A DNA stretch of 64,000 nt from [Pseudopropionibacterium] massiliense (GCF_900607225.1 NZ_LR027842.1:1-64000), one strand, 5' to 3'; shown: positions 44,489-53,552, numbered from the stretch's first letter. The notes: generated by a model from the letters alone, not told the origin. Translations and numbers: made by a program.

Positions 44489-45763
44489 ATGCCTCGTCAC
44501 ACCATCAGCACCATGATCGGGAAGCTCGTCAAACAGGTGGCACGGCTCCGGGGCAGCGGCTCCGCGCTGCCCGGACTGGTGGTCGAGAGGATGGACCGCG
44601 GATACCTCAGGCGCACCCTGGAACCCCTCCCCGGTGGCGTCGTGCTCGTCTCGGGCACCAACGGCAAGACCACCACCACGAAGGTGGTCACCGAACTGCT
44701 GCAGGCCGTCGGGTACAAGGTGTTCACCAACCGCACCGGATCGAACTTCTCCCGCGGCGTCATCTCCGAGCTGCTGCCGCTGGTCAACTGGCGCGGCAGG
44801 CTCGACGCCGACATCGCCGTCCTGGAGCTCGACGAGGCCTGGGCCGTGCACTTCGTCCGCCAGGTCAAACCACGCATGAGCCTGTTCCTGAACGTGATGC
44901 GCGACCAGCTCGACCGGTTCGGCGAGATCGACACCGCCGCCGAGATGCTCGCCAAGAATGCCGAGGCCGCCACCGAGGCGGTGATCCTCAACCGCGACGA
45001 CCCGCGCGTCTACCGCATCCGGGAACGCACCAGGGCCGAGGCCGTCTACTTCGGCACCACCGACGAGCTGCTGGCGCTGATGCCCACCGACGACACCCTC
45101 AAGGGCGGCCAGGCCCACGCCAACCACGAGGCCCACGCCGACGTGCTGCTCAAGGCTATCGACGGGCGGCGCGCAACCTACGAGATCGACGGCGCCGACC
45201 ACGTCGTCGAGATGGGCCTGAACGGCGTCTACAACCTCATCAACGCCGCCGCCGCCCTGACCCTGGTGCGGCGGATCGTCGGCGATACGGTGCCCACGGA
45301 GAAACTCCTCGAGGCCCTCGGCAACGTGCGACCCGCGTTCGGCCGCGGCGAGACCATCACCTACAAGGGCGTCCCGATGGAACTGGTGCTGGTGAAGAAC
45401 CCCAGCGGCTTCCGGCTGTCGCTGCTGTCCTTCGCCGACGGCAGGGCGGACAACATGATCGCCATCAACGACAACTACGCCGACGGCCGCGACATCAGCT
45501 GGCTGTGGGACGTCGACTTCACCCCCCTCGACTCCGTGGCCCTGGTCACCGGAACCCGCGCCGACGGGATGGCGCTGCGCCTGGCCTACGACGACGTTCC
45601 CGTCGGGGAGATCGAGGCCGACCTGCAACACGCCCTCGACCGTTTCGCCGCCCTCAACCCGGGCAAACCGAAACGCATCTACACCACCTACACCGCCATG
45701 ACGGCGCTTCGAAAACTGATGTCCGGGCTGGCCCTCGGCCAGGATCAGGAGGCGGTGGCATGA
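44489..45763 (+). CDS. murT: Lipid II isoglutaminyl synthase, MurT subunit
   Basis: The product has 424 residues. This Mur-ligase-type ATPase amidates the D-Glu of lipid II together with GatD. The P-loop is VLVSGTNGKTTTTK, the central region is LELDEAWAVHF, and the catalytic C-terminal segment is NDNYADGRDISWLWDVDF. The protein contains no cysteine, so the four-Cys zinc ribbon found in S. aureus MurT is absent. It overlaps gatD by 4 bp (ATGA). No good ribosome-binding site is visible between the upstream repeat and the ATG. Confidence 0.93.
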   Translation: MPRHTISTMIGKLVKQVARLRGSGSALPGLVVERMDRGYLRRTLEPLPGGVVLVSGTNGKTTTTKVVTELLQAVGYKVFTNRTGSNFSRGVISELLPLVNWRGRLDADIAVLELDEAWAVHFVRQVKPRMSLFLNVMRDQLDRFGEIDTAAEMLAKNAEAATEAVILNRDDPRVYRIRERTRAEAVYFGTTDELLALMPTDDTLKGGQAHANHEAHADVLLKAIDGRRATYEIDGADHVVEMGLNGVYNLINAAAALTLVRRIVGDTVPTEKLLEALGNVRPAFGRGETITYKGVPMELVLVKNPSGFRLSLLSFADGRADNMIAINDNYADGRDISWLWDVDFTPLDSVALVTGTRADGMALRLAYDDVPVGEIEADLQHALDRFAALNPGKPKRIYTTYTAMTALRKLMSGLALGQDQEAVA

Positions 45764-46476
45764 TCCGCATCGTCCAGCTCTACCCGCGCGACATGAACCT
45801 CTACGGCGACTGGGGCAACGCGCGCGTGCTCCAGAAACGCCTCGAATGGCGCGGAATCGACGCCGAGATCGTCGATCACAACCCAGGCGATGACACCGAC
45901 CTCGGCTCCGGGGACATCTTCCTCGGCGGCGGCGGCCAGGACGCCGGGCAGGACAAGATCCAAGAGGACCTCCAACACCACACCGACGAACTTGCCCGCC
46001 TCGTCGAGGACGGCGCGCCGATGCTGCTGATCTGCGGCATGTACCAGCTGCTGGGCCGCACCTTCGTCACCGGCGAGGGAAAGACCATCACGGGCGCGGG
46101 CATCCTGCCGCTCGACACCCGCGCCGGCACCGACCGGCTGATCGGCAACGTCACCCTGGAATCCCCGGAGTTCGGGGAGGTCGTCGGATACGAGAACCAC
46201 TCCGGCCGCACCTACGTCGACGACGGCCACGAGCCCCTCGGCAGGGTGCTGCGGGGCGCCGGCAACAACGGCGAGGACCAGCGGGAGGGGCTGCGGTACC
46301 GCAACGTGATCGGCACCTACCTGCACGGCCCGATCCTGCCCGCCAACCCGCAGGTCGCGGACTTCCTCATCACCAGGGCCCTCGAACGCCGAGGCATGCC
46401 GGCGGACCTGGCGTCGCTGCCCGTCGATGAGATCGCCGCGAAGGCCCACCACACCGCGAAGAGCCGTCCGCGCTAG
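45760..46476 (+). CDS. gatD: Lipid II isoglutaminyl synthase, GatD glutaminase subunit
   Basis: The product has 238 residues, CobB/CobQ-like class I glutamine amidotransferase. The catalytic Cys is in LLICGMYQLLG (C92) and the His in IGTYLHGPIL (H189). It releases ammonia for MurT. It starts in the 4-bp ATGA overlap and is the last gene of the pair. Confidence 0.93.
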   Translation: MIRIVQLYPRDMNLYGDWGNARVLQKRLEWRGIDAEIVDHNPGDDTDLGSGDIFLGGGGQDAGQDKIQEDLQHHTDELARLVEDGAPMLLICGMYQLLGRTFVTGEGKTITGAGILPLDTRAGTDRLIGNVTLESPEFGEVVGYENHSGRTYVDDGHEPLGRVLRGAGNNGEDQREGLRYRNVIGTYLHGPILPANPQVADFLITRALERRGMPADLASLPVDEIAAKAHHTAKSRPR

Positions 46477-46899
46477 TCGGTGTCCCGTCCTCGGGAATCG
46501 TGGTTGATGTGAAATTTTTTTCACTCCCGTGACGCGGATCTCGGAAGCGCGAGAAGCCGAGAAGAACCGGTGCAGATGGTTGAAGGTGACCCCCTCGTCG
46601 CTTATCGTTGATTCATGGAAAGTTGCAGGAGCGAACCCGACTTGCCGGGTCGCGACTGACCGAATCGTCCGACATCTCCCCGACGACCTGACGTCCGGGA
46701 GAACCGAAACCGGCTATTTGTATCCGTAACCACCAGAAATGCGCTCCGGTGCCCCTCGACGTGGACGAGGAACCCGCATCGGTCGCCGACACCCGTGAAC
46801 CCCGGGTGTTTCCGATGGCGCCTGCTCCACTCGGAATCGAGAACCGCATCGATCGTTGGCGGTGGAGCGCGCCCGAAAACTGTGAGAAGAAGAATCGAA
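46477..46899. other. Gene-free region upstream of the first binding-only Tat protein
   Basis: About 420 bp. GTGAAATTTTTTTCAC (46509-46524) is a short palindrome with a T run, a possible terminator for murT-gatD. GGTGACCCCCTCG near 46584 also occurs upstream of 40227. No gene is supported. Confidence 0.45.
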
Positions 46900-47421
46900 A
46901 TGACCATTGAACGAGCTGGTATGTCACGTCGGCGTCTCTTGACCACCGCCGCGGTGGGTGTGCCCGCCATGGGTGTACTCGGAGCGGTGAACCTGCTCGG
47001 AGCACCCGCCGCGAAGGCGCAGACGGTGACCGTTGACGGCTGGTGGGGGGAGGCAACGACGAGCGGGCTCTGGAAGTTTCTCCGCTACGTCGTGTTCCCG
47101 CTCAGCTCCCTCAAACCCAACACCCACATCGTCTACCAGCCGGTCTCCCAAGCGGCGGCGAACCCCGGTCTGGGATCCGGGTGGGACTGGGTCCCCGATG
47201 ACGAGGCAGAGTACAACGGTGGGTCACCCATCATCCGCATGATGCAATGGTGGCTGGGTATGGGGATCACCAACGGCAATGACTATGACGACGGCATGAT
47301 CGGGCCCTACACCATCAGCGCCCTGCAGAACCACTACGGCTTGCCCGCGGATGGGGTCCTGGACGGTCCCTCCCCGACCATCGCTGCGCTCCAGAACGAG
47401 ATCAACAAGTACCTCGGATGA
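46900..47421 (+). CDS. Tat-exported peptidoglycan-binding protein without catalytic domain
   Basis: The product has 173 residues from the ATG at 46900. The Tat signal is MSRRRLLTTAAVGVPAMGVL, ending near AKA-Q. The rest is only the shared binding module, with an insertion after the first unit (VDGWWGEATTSGLWKFLRY, GSGWDWVPDDE, DGMIGPYTISALQNHYG, DGPSPTIAALQNEIN). It may coat the wall, block hydrolases or act as an adaptor. It is in tandem with 47531. Confidence 0.78.
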   Translation: MTIERAGMSRRRLLTTAAVGVPAMGVLGAVNLLGAPAAKAQTVTVDGWWGEATTSGLWKFLRYVVFPLSSLKPNTHIVYQPVSQAAANPGLGSGWDWVPDDEAEYNGGSPIIRMMQWWLGMGITNGNDYDDGMIGPYTISALQNHYGLPADGVLDGPSPTIAALQNEINKYLG

Positions 47422-47530
47422 AGCGGCCTGCGCAGGTATGGGGGAGGATGGCCGGTCTGGCCGCCTCGATCTCCGCCCCGGGCCTGCGCTTTCCAAACCC
47501 AGACCGAAAGCCGGGCGAAAAGGAATGATC

Positions 47531-47998
47531 ATGAAACAACCCGGAATCTCCCGCCGACACCTACTGACCACCGCTGCGTTGGGTGTGCCCGCCATGGGCG
47601 TGCTCGGGGTGGTGAACCTGCTCGGGGCTCCCGCCGCGAACGCCCGTACCATCGTCGCCGACGGCTGGTGGGGCACCTCCACGACCAAGGCCCTGCAGGA
47701 CTTCCTCGGTGTCCCTCCCACCGGCAGGGTGGACAGCCAGCCCGCTTCCTGGGCCGGGCCGAATCCCGGCCTGGCCGGCGGTTGGGAGTGGGTTCCCGAC
47801 GATGCCGCGCAGGGTGCACAGGTGATCAGGTCCCTGCAATGGTACGTGGGTGTCGCCCAGGACGGCCTGATCGGCCCGGTCACCATCCGGGCGCTCCAGG
47901 CCAAGTTCGGGCAGACGCAGGACGGGATCCTGGACGGTCCTTCTCCGACCATCCGGGCACTGCAGAGCCACATCAGCGGCAGCGGCGTTCTGACCTGA
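47531..47998 (+). CDS. Tat-exported peptidoglycan-binding protein without catalytic domain, second copy
   Basis: The product has 155 residues from the ATG at 47531, with AAAAGGA 6 nt upstream. The Tat signal is SRRHLLTTAALGVPAMGVLG, nearly the same as at 46900 and 40227. The module is compact: ADGWWGTSTTKALQDFLG, AGGWEWVPDDA, QDGLIGPVTIRALQAKFG and DGPSPTIRALQSHI. No linker or enzyme domain is left, so the mature protein is essentially one binding unit. Confidence 0.78.
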   Translation: MKQPGISRRHLLTTAALGVPAMGVLGVVNLLGAPAANARTIVADGWWGTSTTKALQDFLGVPPTGRVDSQPASWAGPNPGLAGGWEWVPDDAAQGAQVIRSLQWYVGVAQDGLIGPVTIRALQAKFGQTQDGILDGPSPTIRALQSHISGSGVLT

Positions 47999-48019
47999 TC
48001 CCCGGCGGCGGTGAAACAG

Positions 48020-48091
48020 CGGTTGCGCAACAACTCGACGTGACGAATGCGTCTTCTCGGTCTCGACGCGGCGTTGAGTGTTGCGCAACCG
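48020..48091. repeat. Inverted repeat with nested TTGCGCAA palindromes
   Basis: CGGTTGCGCAACA (48020-48032) and its exact complement (48079-48091), each containing the self-palindromic GTTGCGCAAC. It lies between the last binding protein and the HEAT-like gene. It could be a terminator or paired operator sites. Confidence 0.5.
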
Positions 48092-48169
48092 TGTATTTCG
48101 CGCGGGTATCCCTCCTGTGGATTCGGGCCCGAGCCCCCGGGGCGGATGATCATCCGATAGCCTCGATGA

Positions 48170-51100
48170 GTGCCCTTGCCATCGTTGCCGGCCCTGAACC
48201 GCAGCCTGCCCGTCACGTCGCACTCCAGCCGGGTGCATCACGTGGTGGAGCTGGTTCGTGCGCACGCCGACGACCCGCGACTGCCCGTGCTGCTCAACGC
48301 GTTGGCGGGGAAATCCAGCTATCACGCCCTGCTGGCCGTGGAGGCCGCCCGGGCGCTGGACGACAGATCCCGGTTGAAGGAGCTCGCGAAACATCCCTCG
48401 CGGCGCGTTCGACTCCGGGCCGCGGCTCTGCTTCCCCTCAGGACAACGGACCCGACGGCCTTCGCCACCGACTACGCGACCCGGCCGGTCGCGGAGCGAC
48501 GACGTCTTCGCCGGCGGATCATCGACGAGGGCCATCGCGAGCTGGCCTCGGCACTGCTGAAGGCGCCCCTACCCGACCGGGAACGCGCCGGGATGCTGAT
48601 CGCCTGCGATCCCGGGACCATCACGGATCACCTCCCCGAGCTGGGCGACCTGGTACCGAACCTGGCCGCCCTGGCCCATCGGCATCCCGACGTGGTGCTC
48701 ACCGAGGCACGTAGGCGCCTCGACGGTGCCCCCGCCGATCGTCGCGCCACCATCTGGCGGTGGATCGCGCCCGCCGCTCGTCACCTGGCCCGAGCCAGAC
48801 CGCGGGAACTCGCGCTCCTGGTGGCCGCGGCGGAGGCATCGCGGGGGCTTCCGCCGGTGTTCCGCGACGTCGCGGGATCACTGCTGGCCGCAGCCCCCGA
48901 CGAGATGTCCCAGCTCCTGGCCGTCACCCCCACCAGCCACTTCTCGGGTGGGCACGGACTCGGCGGATGCATCCGCCGGCATTTCCGGGAGCTGACCCGC
49001 GAACAGCGAACCCGTGTCCTGCGTGCCGCGTGCGGAGACGAACGACAGGTCGTCGATCTCCTCCGGGGCCTGCCGCCCGGCGAACGGGCCCGGGCCTTCG
49101 CCGACGCCCACGAGGGAGTCGAGCTGCGCGACCGGGACTGGAGCGAGGAGATGCTCGACGTCCTGCCCCGGGAACTGCGGGAGACGGAGGCGGCCCGGAT
49201 GGCGGGGTTGCCCGTCAACCAGGGACGGGAGGGGCAGCTGCGGTTGGCCGCCCATCTCGCCCCCGAACAGGCCCTCGCCGTCGCCGAACCCTGCCTGAAC
49301 TCCAGCGACGCCGAGGAACGCGGCGCGGCCTGGCACGCGATCCTCGCGTCCGCGCTGCGCAGTCGCGATCCGCGGGCGGTCGTGGTGGCCTTCGCGCGCA
49401 TCGAGATCCTGGCCACCGAACAGGACCCGGTGCGGCACGCGGCAACGGCCGCCCTGGCGGTCGCCAGCGGGCAACTCCTGGATCTGATCCCCACCGAACG
49501 CCTGGAAAAGCTGACGGACGCCCTGGTCGGCGCCCGCGACACCTCGTCCGAGACCTTCGCGAACCTGCAGGGCGCGCTCTGGCGGTTGCTGATCCACCGC
49601 GCCCAGCTGGGAGCGCCGGTGCAGGAGCAGGTGGAGCTGCTGACCCGGCTTCCCCAGTCCTGCTCCGGCCTCGCGCTCGCGGCCACCGGCCGGGTGCTGG
49701 CTGCAAACCCGATCCTGCCCATCCCGGTCGTTGCCGCGAAAACCCTGGCGCGAGGGTTCGCCCAGACCCTCAGAACCGAGGCCGACCGCGGCGAGTACGA
49801 TCAGGCGAACTGCCTGGCCGTGATCCTCGGTCGCGAACGCCAGGACCTGCCGGAGATCACCGGAATCATGCGTCGGGCCATCAGATCCCACGATCCTCGC
49901 ACCATCGACCGCGCGATCCTGACCTGGTTGGCGGCCCCGCGGACCCGCAGCGAACGGCTCGCGGGGCTGTTGAAGCTCGACCCCTCGTTCGCGACCCTCG
50001 AACACGTCCAGGAACACATCTGCCGTCACCGCCCCGACCTGGCCGGGATCCTGTACCGGAAGATCCCGATATCCGGGCGGCTGCACGACGAAACCCCCTA
50101 CGTCGGGATCGCACCCGGGCCCTTCGACGGCTGGCTGCCCGAGCAGAGCCGCTCCTACGCGCAGGCCCTGGCACGTTTCGTCGACGACACCACCCAGGAC
50201 CGGTGGCAGCGGCTGGCCGCCGTGAAGGTGCTGGGACGGCTTCCCTGGATCACCCCCGAGGCCCTCGAACCGGACAGCCCGGAAATCGGGATCCGGGAGG
50301 CGCAGCTGACCGCGGCGTTCCGCTCTCCCGCGGTGGAGTGGTCGCTGACGGACTTCCTGACGGTCCTGGACACCGATCTCGCCCCGGCCGCGATGCGCGC
50401 CGCGACCCGTGTCGTCGACGAACTGTCGCCCGCTGCGACCACCGAGGCCCTGATGGTCGTCGCCACCGACCAGTGGCGGAAGGTGAGCGTCCGCACGCAG
50501 GCCGTGCGGCAGGTGGCGCGCCTGCATCGCCCCGAGGCCGCCGAGATGCTGGTGGACCTGGCCATGGACGTCACCGTTCATCGTGACGTCCGGTTCGCGG
50601 CGACCACGGGCCTGATCGACCTTCTCGACGACGAATGGGCGTGGGAGGCGCTGTCCGATGCGGCCGCCGGTGGCCGCGAGGCCGCTCTCGTGCTGGCCGG
50701 CATCACCCCGGCACGGATGTCGGTCAGGCACCGGGCACGATTCGGGGAGATCCTCGCGAAGGCGTCACCGGAACCGGCACTGGTCAGGGCCCTGCCCAGG
50801 TGGAGTTTCTGGACCCCGAAGGTGGCCGGGCGAATCCTCGAACTGCTCTCCTCGAAGGAACTTCCCGTCCGGCAGGCGGCGGTGTGGGCATTGGGGAGTG
50901 CGGGATCCGGGTTGCGGTGGGGCATGCTGCTGGTGGTGGTGGCCGGGATCGCGGCGGCAGCGGCCGATGAACCGGTCGACTCCACGGAGGAGCTGCCCAA
51001 CCAACGCCTGCTGGAGGACGTGATCGTCGCGCTTCTGCCGGAGAACCCCCGGGCACGAATGGAGCAGCGCGACCGGCTGAAGGAATTGGCCGCGGCCCTG

Positions 51101-51481
51101 GCGGAGTTCCCGCACACGGCCCGGCAACGCTGGCAGGTGCTGCTTGCGGCCATCGACTGGGACGACCCGCTGACCGATCTGAACGATCTCGCCGAGGTCG
51201 TCGCCGATCCGATGCGGGCCCGCGAACTCCTCGAACTCACCGAGGAGACACTCGAAGAGCTGCGCGAGGCGCGACTGCACGTCGATTTCACCGCCGTCAC
51301 CGACGACCTGCTGGCCCACGGCGACGCGGTCACCGGAGCGATCGCCCTGGCGATGCTGGAACACGCGGGCGACCAGACGGGCTGGGACGACACCTGGCGC
51401 GCCCGGCTGCGAACCGCCCGCTCCCACCCGGTGCCGGCCGTCGCATCCTGGGCCCGGGAGATCCGTGTCGAGTCTTGGTAG
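48170..51481 (+). CDS. Large HEAT-repeat-like protein of unknown function
   Basis: The product has 1103 residues, almost wholly helical, with Arg/Ala/Leu-rich repeating pairs of helices. Clear HEAT-like units include SRLKELAKHPSRRVRLRAAA near the N-terminus and VHRDVRFAATTGLIDLLDDE and ELPVRQAAVWALGSAG near the C-terminus. No enzymatic motif, signal peptide or nucleotide site is visible, although GMLLVVVAGIAAAAA (near 925) is hydrophobic. It starts at a GTG at 48170, with TAGCCT 6 nt before it and no ribosome-binding site, so it is possibly leaderless. It could be a scaffold, and is a single gene. Confidence 0.72.
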   Translation: MPLPSLPALNRSLPVTSHSSRVHHVVELVRAHADDPRLPVLLNALAGKSSYHALLAVEAARALDDRSRLKELAKHPSRRVRLRAAALLPLRTTDPTAFATDYATRPVAERRRLRRRIIDEGHRELASALLKAPLPDRERAGMLIACDPGTITDHLPELGDLVPNLAALAHRHPDVVLTEARRRLDGAPADRRATIWRWIAPAARHLARARPRELALLVAAAEASRGLPPVFRDVAGSLLAAAPDEMSQLLAVTPTSHFSGGHGLGGCIRRHFRELTREQRTRVLRAACGDERQVVDLLRGLPPGERARAFADAHEGVELRDRDWSEEMLDVLPRELRETEAARMAGLPVNQGREGQLRLAAHLAPEQALAVAEPCLNSSDAEERGAAWHAILASALRSRDPRAVVVAFARIEILATEQDPVRHAATAALAVASGQLLDLIPTERLEKLTDALVGARDTSSETFANLQGALWRLLIHRAQLGAPVQEQVELLTRLPQSCSGLALAATGRVLAANPILPIPVVAAKTLARGFAQTLRTEADRGEYDQANCLAVILGRERQDLPEITGIMRRAIRSHDPRTIDRAILTWLAAPRTRSERLAGLLKLDPSFATLEHVQEHICRHRPDLAGILYRKIPISGRLHDETPYVGIAPGPFDGWLPEQSRSYAQALARFVDDTTQDRWQRLAAVKVLGRLPWITPEALEPDSPEIGIREAQLTAAFRSPAVEWSLTDFLTVLDTDLAPAAMRAATRVVDELSPAATTEALMVVATDQWRKVSVRTQAVRQVARLHRPEAAEMLVDLAMDVTVHRDVRFAATTGLIDLLDDEWAWEALSDAAAGGREAALVLAGITPARMSVRHRARFGEILAKASPEPALVRALPRWSFWTPKVAGRILELLSSKELPVRQAAVWALGSAGSGLRWGMLLVVVAGIAAAAADEPVDSTEELPNQRLLEDVIVALLPENPRARMEQRDRLKELAAALAEFPHTARQRWQVLLAAIDWDDPLTDLNDLAEVVADPMRARELLELTEETLEELREARLHVDFTAVTDDLLAHGDAVTGAIALAMLEHAGDQTGWDDTWRARLRTARSHPVPAVASWAREIRVESW

Positions 51482-51510
51482 CCGCCTCGTCCCGACCACG
51501 CGGCCCTCGA

Positions 51511-51601
51511 CGTCGTTATGTCATTTGGAAAGGTTCTGTCGAGATCGTGAAAGATTTTGTGGCGTGTACGGTACAAAATCTTTCCAAATGACATAACGAC
51601 G
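51511..51601. repeat. 91-bp nested palindrome between convergent genes
   Basis: Outer arms 51511-51532 and 51580-51601 are perfect 22-bp reverse complements (CGTCGTTATGTCATTTGG outward end). A second hairpin, AAAGATTTTGT (51550-51560) with ACAAAATCTTT (51573-51583), overlaps the right outer arm, so the two folds exclude each other. It is AT-rich for this genome. It may be a MITE or an elaborate bidirectional terminator. Confidence 0.7.
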
Positions 51602-51612
51602 GGCGGGCGGGG

Positions 51613-52854
51613 TCAGTTGTTGGCTCGTGGGGTCGTCGGGGTGGGTGGCCAGACCAACAGCGCCCACAGCTGCGCGATCCCCGACAGCAGCAGCACCCCG
51701 GCGCACGCGAGGGCCAGCAGAGCGGGGGAGACGTGCGGAAGAAGCAGCCCGCAGGCCCAGATGAGGACGAACCCTCCCGCCAGCTCGCTCGAACTGGAAA
51801 CCGCCATGGCGCGGCCCAGGAAGCGCTTCGGCAGCACCTTCACGCACCCGACGAACCAGAGGTTCATCGCCATCCCCAACGCGATGGCCGCCAGGAAGAA
51901 CCCGGCGACCACCACCGCACCGGGCAGGCCGAGACCCGGCGGGAGAAAAGCGACGGCGGCCGCCGCGGAACAGACGGAGGAGACCAGCAGCGGCCTCGAA
52001 TCGGGAACCCAGCGGGTCGCGACACCACCCACCAGCAGGCCTGCGACATGGGCGGTGGAGAACATCGCCCAGCCGGCGGCGCCGCCGTAGCCGCGGGCGG
52101 CCAGCACGGGCCCGAGCAGCTGATAACCGGAGAGCCACGCGCCAGCCGCGAGGAAACCACAGACGGCGCAGGCCATCAGCCACGGCGAGCCTCGCAGAAG
52201 CGCACGAAACCCCCCGGCGGAAACCCCGGCATCCGGTTCGCCCCCACCACCGCCGGTAGGACCGGCCCCCTTCCCGACCGCCTGCAGGAGCGCCGCGGAG
52301 AGCAGGAAGGTCGCCGCGTCGACCAGGACGGCCACCTCGGCGGAGACCACGCTGATCAGGACACCGGCGACGGCCGGCGAGGCGATCCGCGCCAGATTGA
52401 CCAGCGTCGCCTGAGTCGCGACGCCCTTGGTCAACTCCCCGCCCTCGACGACCTCGGCGATCATCCGCCGCGACGACGGAAGGGTCAGGGAGGACAACGC
52501 CTCCCCCAGGAACAACAAACCGCCGATCACGACGATGCTCGACCTGGCGTGCAGCAGGCCCACCCAGAGCAGGACCTGCACCACACCCGCCAGGCACCGC
52601 AGCACCTGGGTGGTGCGGATCGGGCTGCGTCCCCGGTCCGCCAGGACACCCCCCGCGAGGGTCATCACCACCGGGGCCAGCGCACCCACCGCCAGAACGG
52701 CCGAGAACTTCGCCACCCCGTCGCGGTCACCCAGCAGCGCGAAGGCCACCGCGATGGGGGCGATGCCGCTGCCGAACGCGTTGAGCGCCTGCGCCACCGA
52801 GACGAGCAGCACCTGCCTCGTGCGGGACCCGGTGGGGCCGGCCGGAAGGTTCAC
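51613..52854 (-). CDS. MFS exporter, EntS-like
   Basis: The product has 413 residues from a GTG at 52854 that overlaps the ychJ-like stop by 4 bp (GTGA). It has twelve hydrophobic helices. LAGGVLADRGRSPI is the MFS loop, and SSRRMIAEVVEGGELTKGVA is characteristic of the enterobactin-exporter-like/multidrug branch. A Gly-rich central loop (PTGGGGGEPDAG) separates the halves. The substrate is unknown. Confidence 0.8.
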   Translation of the reverse strand: MNLPAGPTGSRTRQVLLVSVAQALNAFGSGIAPIAVAFALLGDRDGVAKFSAVLAVGALAPVVMTLAGGVLADRGRSPIRTTQVLRCLAGVVQVLLWVGLLHARSSIVVIGGLLFLGEALSSLTLPSSRRMIAEVVEGGELTKGVATQATLVNLARIASPAVAGVLISVVSAEVAVLVDAATFLLSAALLQAVGKGAGPTGGGGGEPDAGVSAGGFRALLRGSPWLMACAVCGFLAAGAWLSGYQLLGPVLAARGYGGAAGWAMFSTAHVAGLLVGGVATRWVPDSRPLLVSSVCSAAAAVAFLPPGLGLPGAVVVAGFFLAAIALGMAMNLWFVGCVKVLPKRFLGRAMAVSSSSELAGGFVLIWACGLLLPHVSPALLALACAGVLLLSGIAQLWALLVWPPTPTTPRANN

Positions 52855-53279
52855 GCCCTCTCGTGTGCCTCGGGGGTGTGGTGGCCTGCGGTGTGGGGGA
52901 TGCCGTTGACGTAGAACCAGTGGCCGTCCACCTGGAGGAAGGAGCTGACCTCCCGCATGGTGCCGGTCTGGTCGCCTTCCTCCCAGGTGGCGGAGAATGC
53001 GACCATTCCCTCCTCGTCCCAGGCCTTGCCCGCTCCGCTGTGTTCGATGGTCAGGCCGGTCCAGCGGAGTTCGGGTTCGGGGTCGATTGATTCGGGGCGG
53101 GTGTTGGGGTGCCAGGTTTCCAGCAGGTAGTCCGTGAGTCCCAGTGCGTAGGCGCTGTATCGCGATCGCGTGAGGGCGACTGCGGTGGCCGCGGGTCGAC
53201 TGCCGTCGTGGAGGGGGCCGCAGCAGGTCTTGTAGGGGCGACCGGTGTCGCAGGGGCAGGTGTCGGGGGGAGCACTCAC
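52851..53279 (-). CDS. YchJ-like protein with SEC-C zinc motif and NTF2-like fold (UPF0225)
   Basis: The product has 142 residues. The N-terminal SEC-C-type metal site is CPCDTGRPYKTCCGPL. The YchJ signature is SRYSAYALGLTDYLLETWHP, and the end is an NTF2-like sheet (GMVAFSATWEEG...LQVDGHWFYVNG). The GTG at 53279 has CATACT 6 nt before it, fitting a leaderless start. A TTG at 53306 would add nine residues. It is coupled to the MFS gene. Function is unknown. Confidence 0.82.
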   Translation of the reverse strand: MSAPPDTCPCDTGRPYKTCCGPLHDGSRPAATAVALTRSRYSAYALGLTDYLLETWHPNTRPESIDPEPELRWTGLTIEHSGAGKAWDEEGMVAFSATWEEGDQTGTMREVSSFLQVDGHWFYVNGIPHTAGHHTPEAHERA

Positions 53280-53403
53280 GAACCCAGTATGTCGCGTATC
53301 GGTCAATAAAGCTCAATCGACGTCGTCAATTGGGAAACGACGAGATCGGGAGAGGGCAGTTGGGTGAGTCGTCCTGCTCGCTCTGCGAATGGGTCGTGTC
53401 GAT

Positions 53404-53545
53404 GGTGGTTGAGCCGGCCTGCGAGCGTCAGCGAGTGGGGCGTGTCGAAACCTCGTGCGGGTGTCCGGGGACTTGTGGTCGGGTGCGGGGTGGTTTCGAC
53501 TCGGGCTGCTCCTTCGTCGCGGCCCGGCTCAACCAGCTTCGGGAA
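53404..53545. repeat. Dispersed repeat family A, complete copy
   Basis: The left arm GGTTGAGCCGGCCTGCGAGC and right arm GGTTTCGACTCGGGCTGCTC...GGCCCGGCTCAACC are imperfect complements around GGGTGTCCGGGGACTTGTGG. It is the best-preserved copy, in the gap before the LURP-one-like gene's stop. Confidence 0.8.
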
Positions 53546-53552
53546 GAGGCGT

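Noticed and set aside
46529-47056. Short frames upstream of the binding-only protein at 46900
   Set aside because: They overlap the Tat-signal gene or its leader and show no family features.
53040-53316. N-terminal extension of the MFS gene to 53316
   Set aside because: The extension is an out-of-frame shadow of the YchJ-like gene. The GTG at 52854 directly precedes the first membrane helices.
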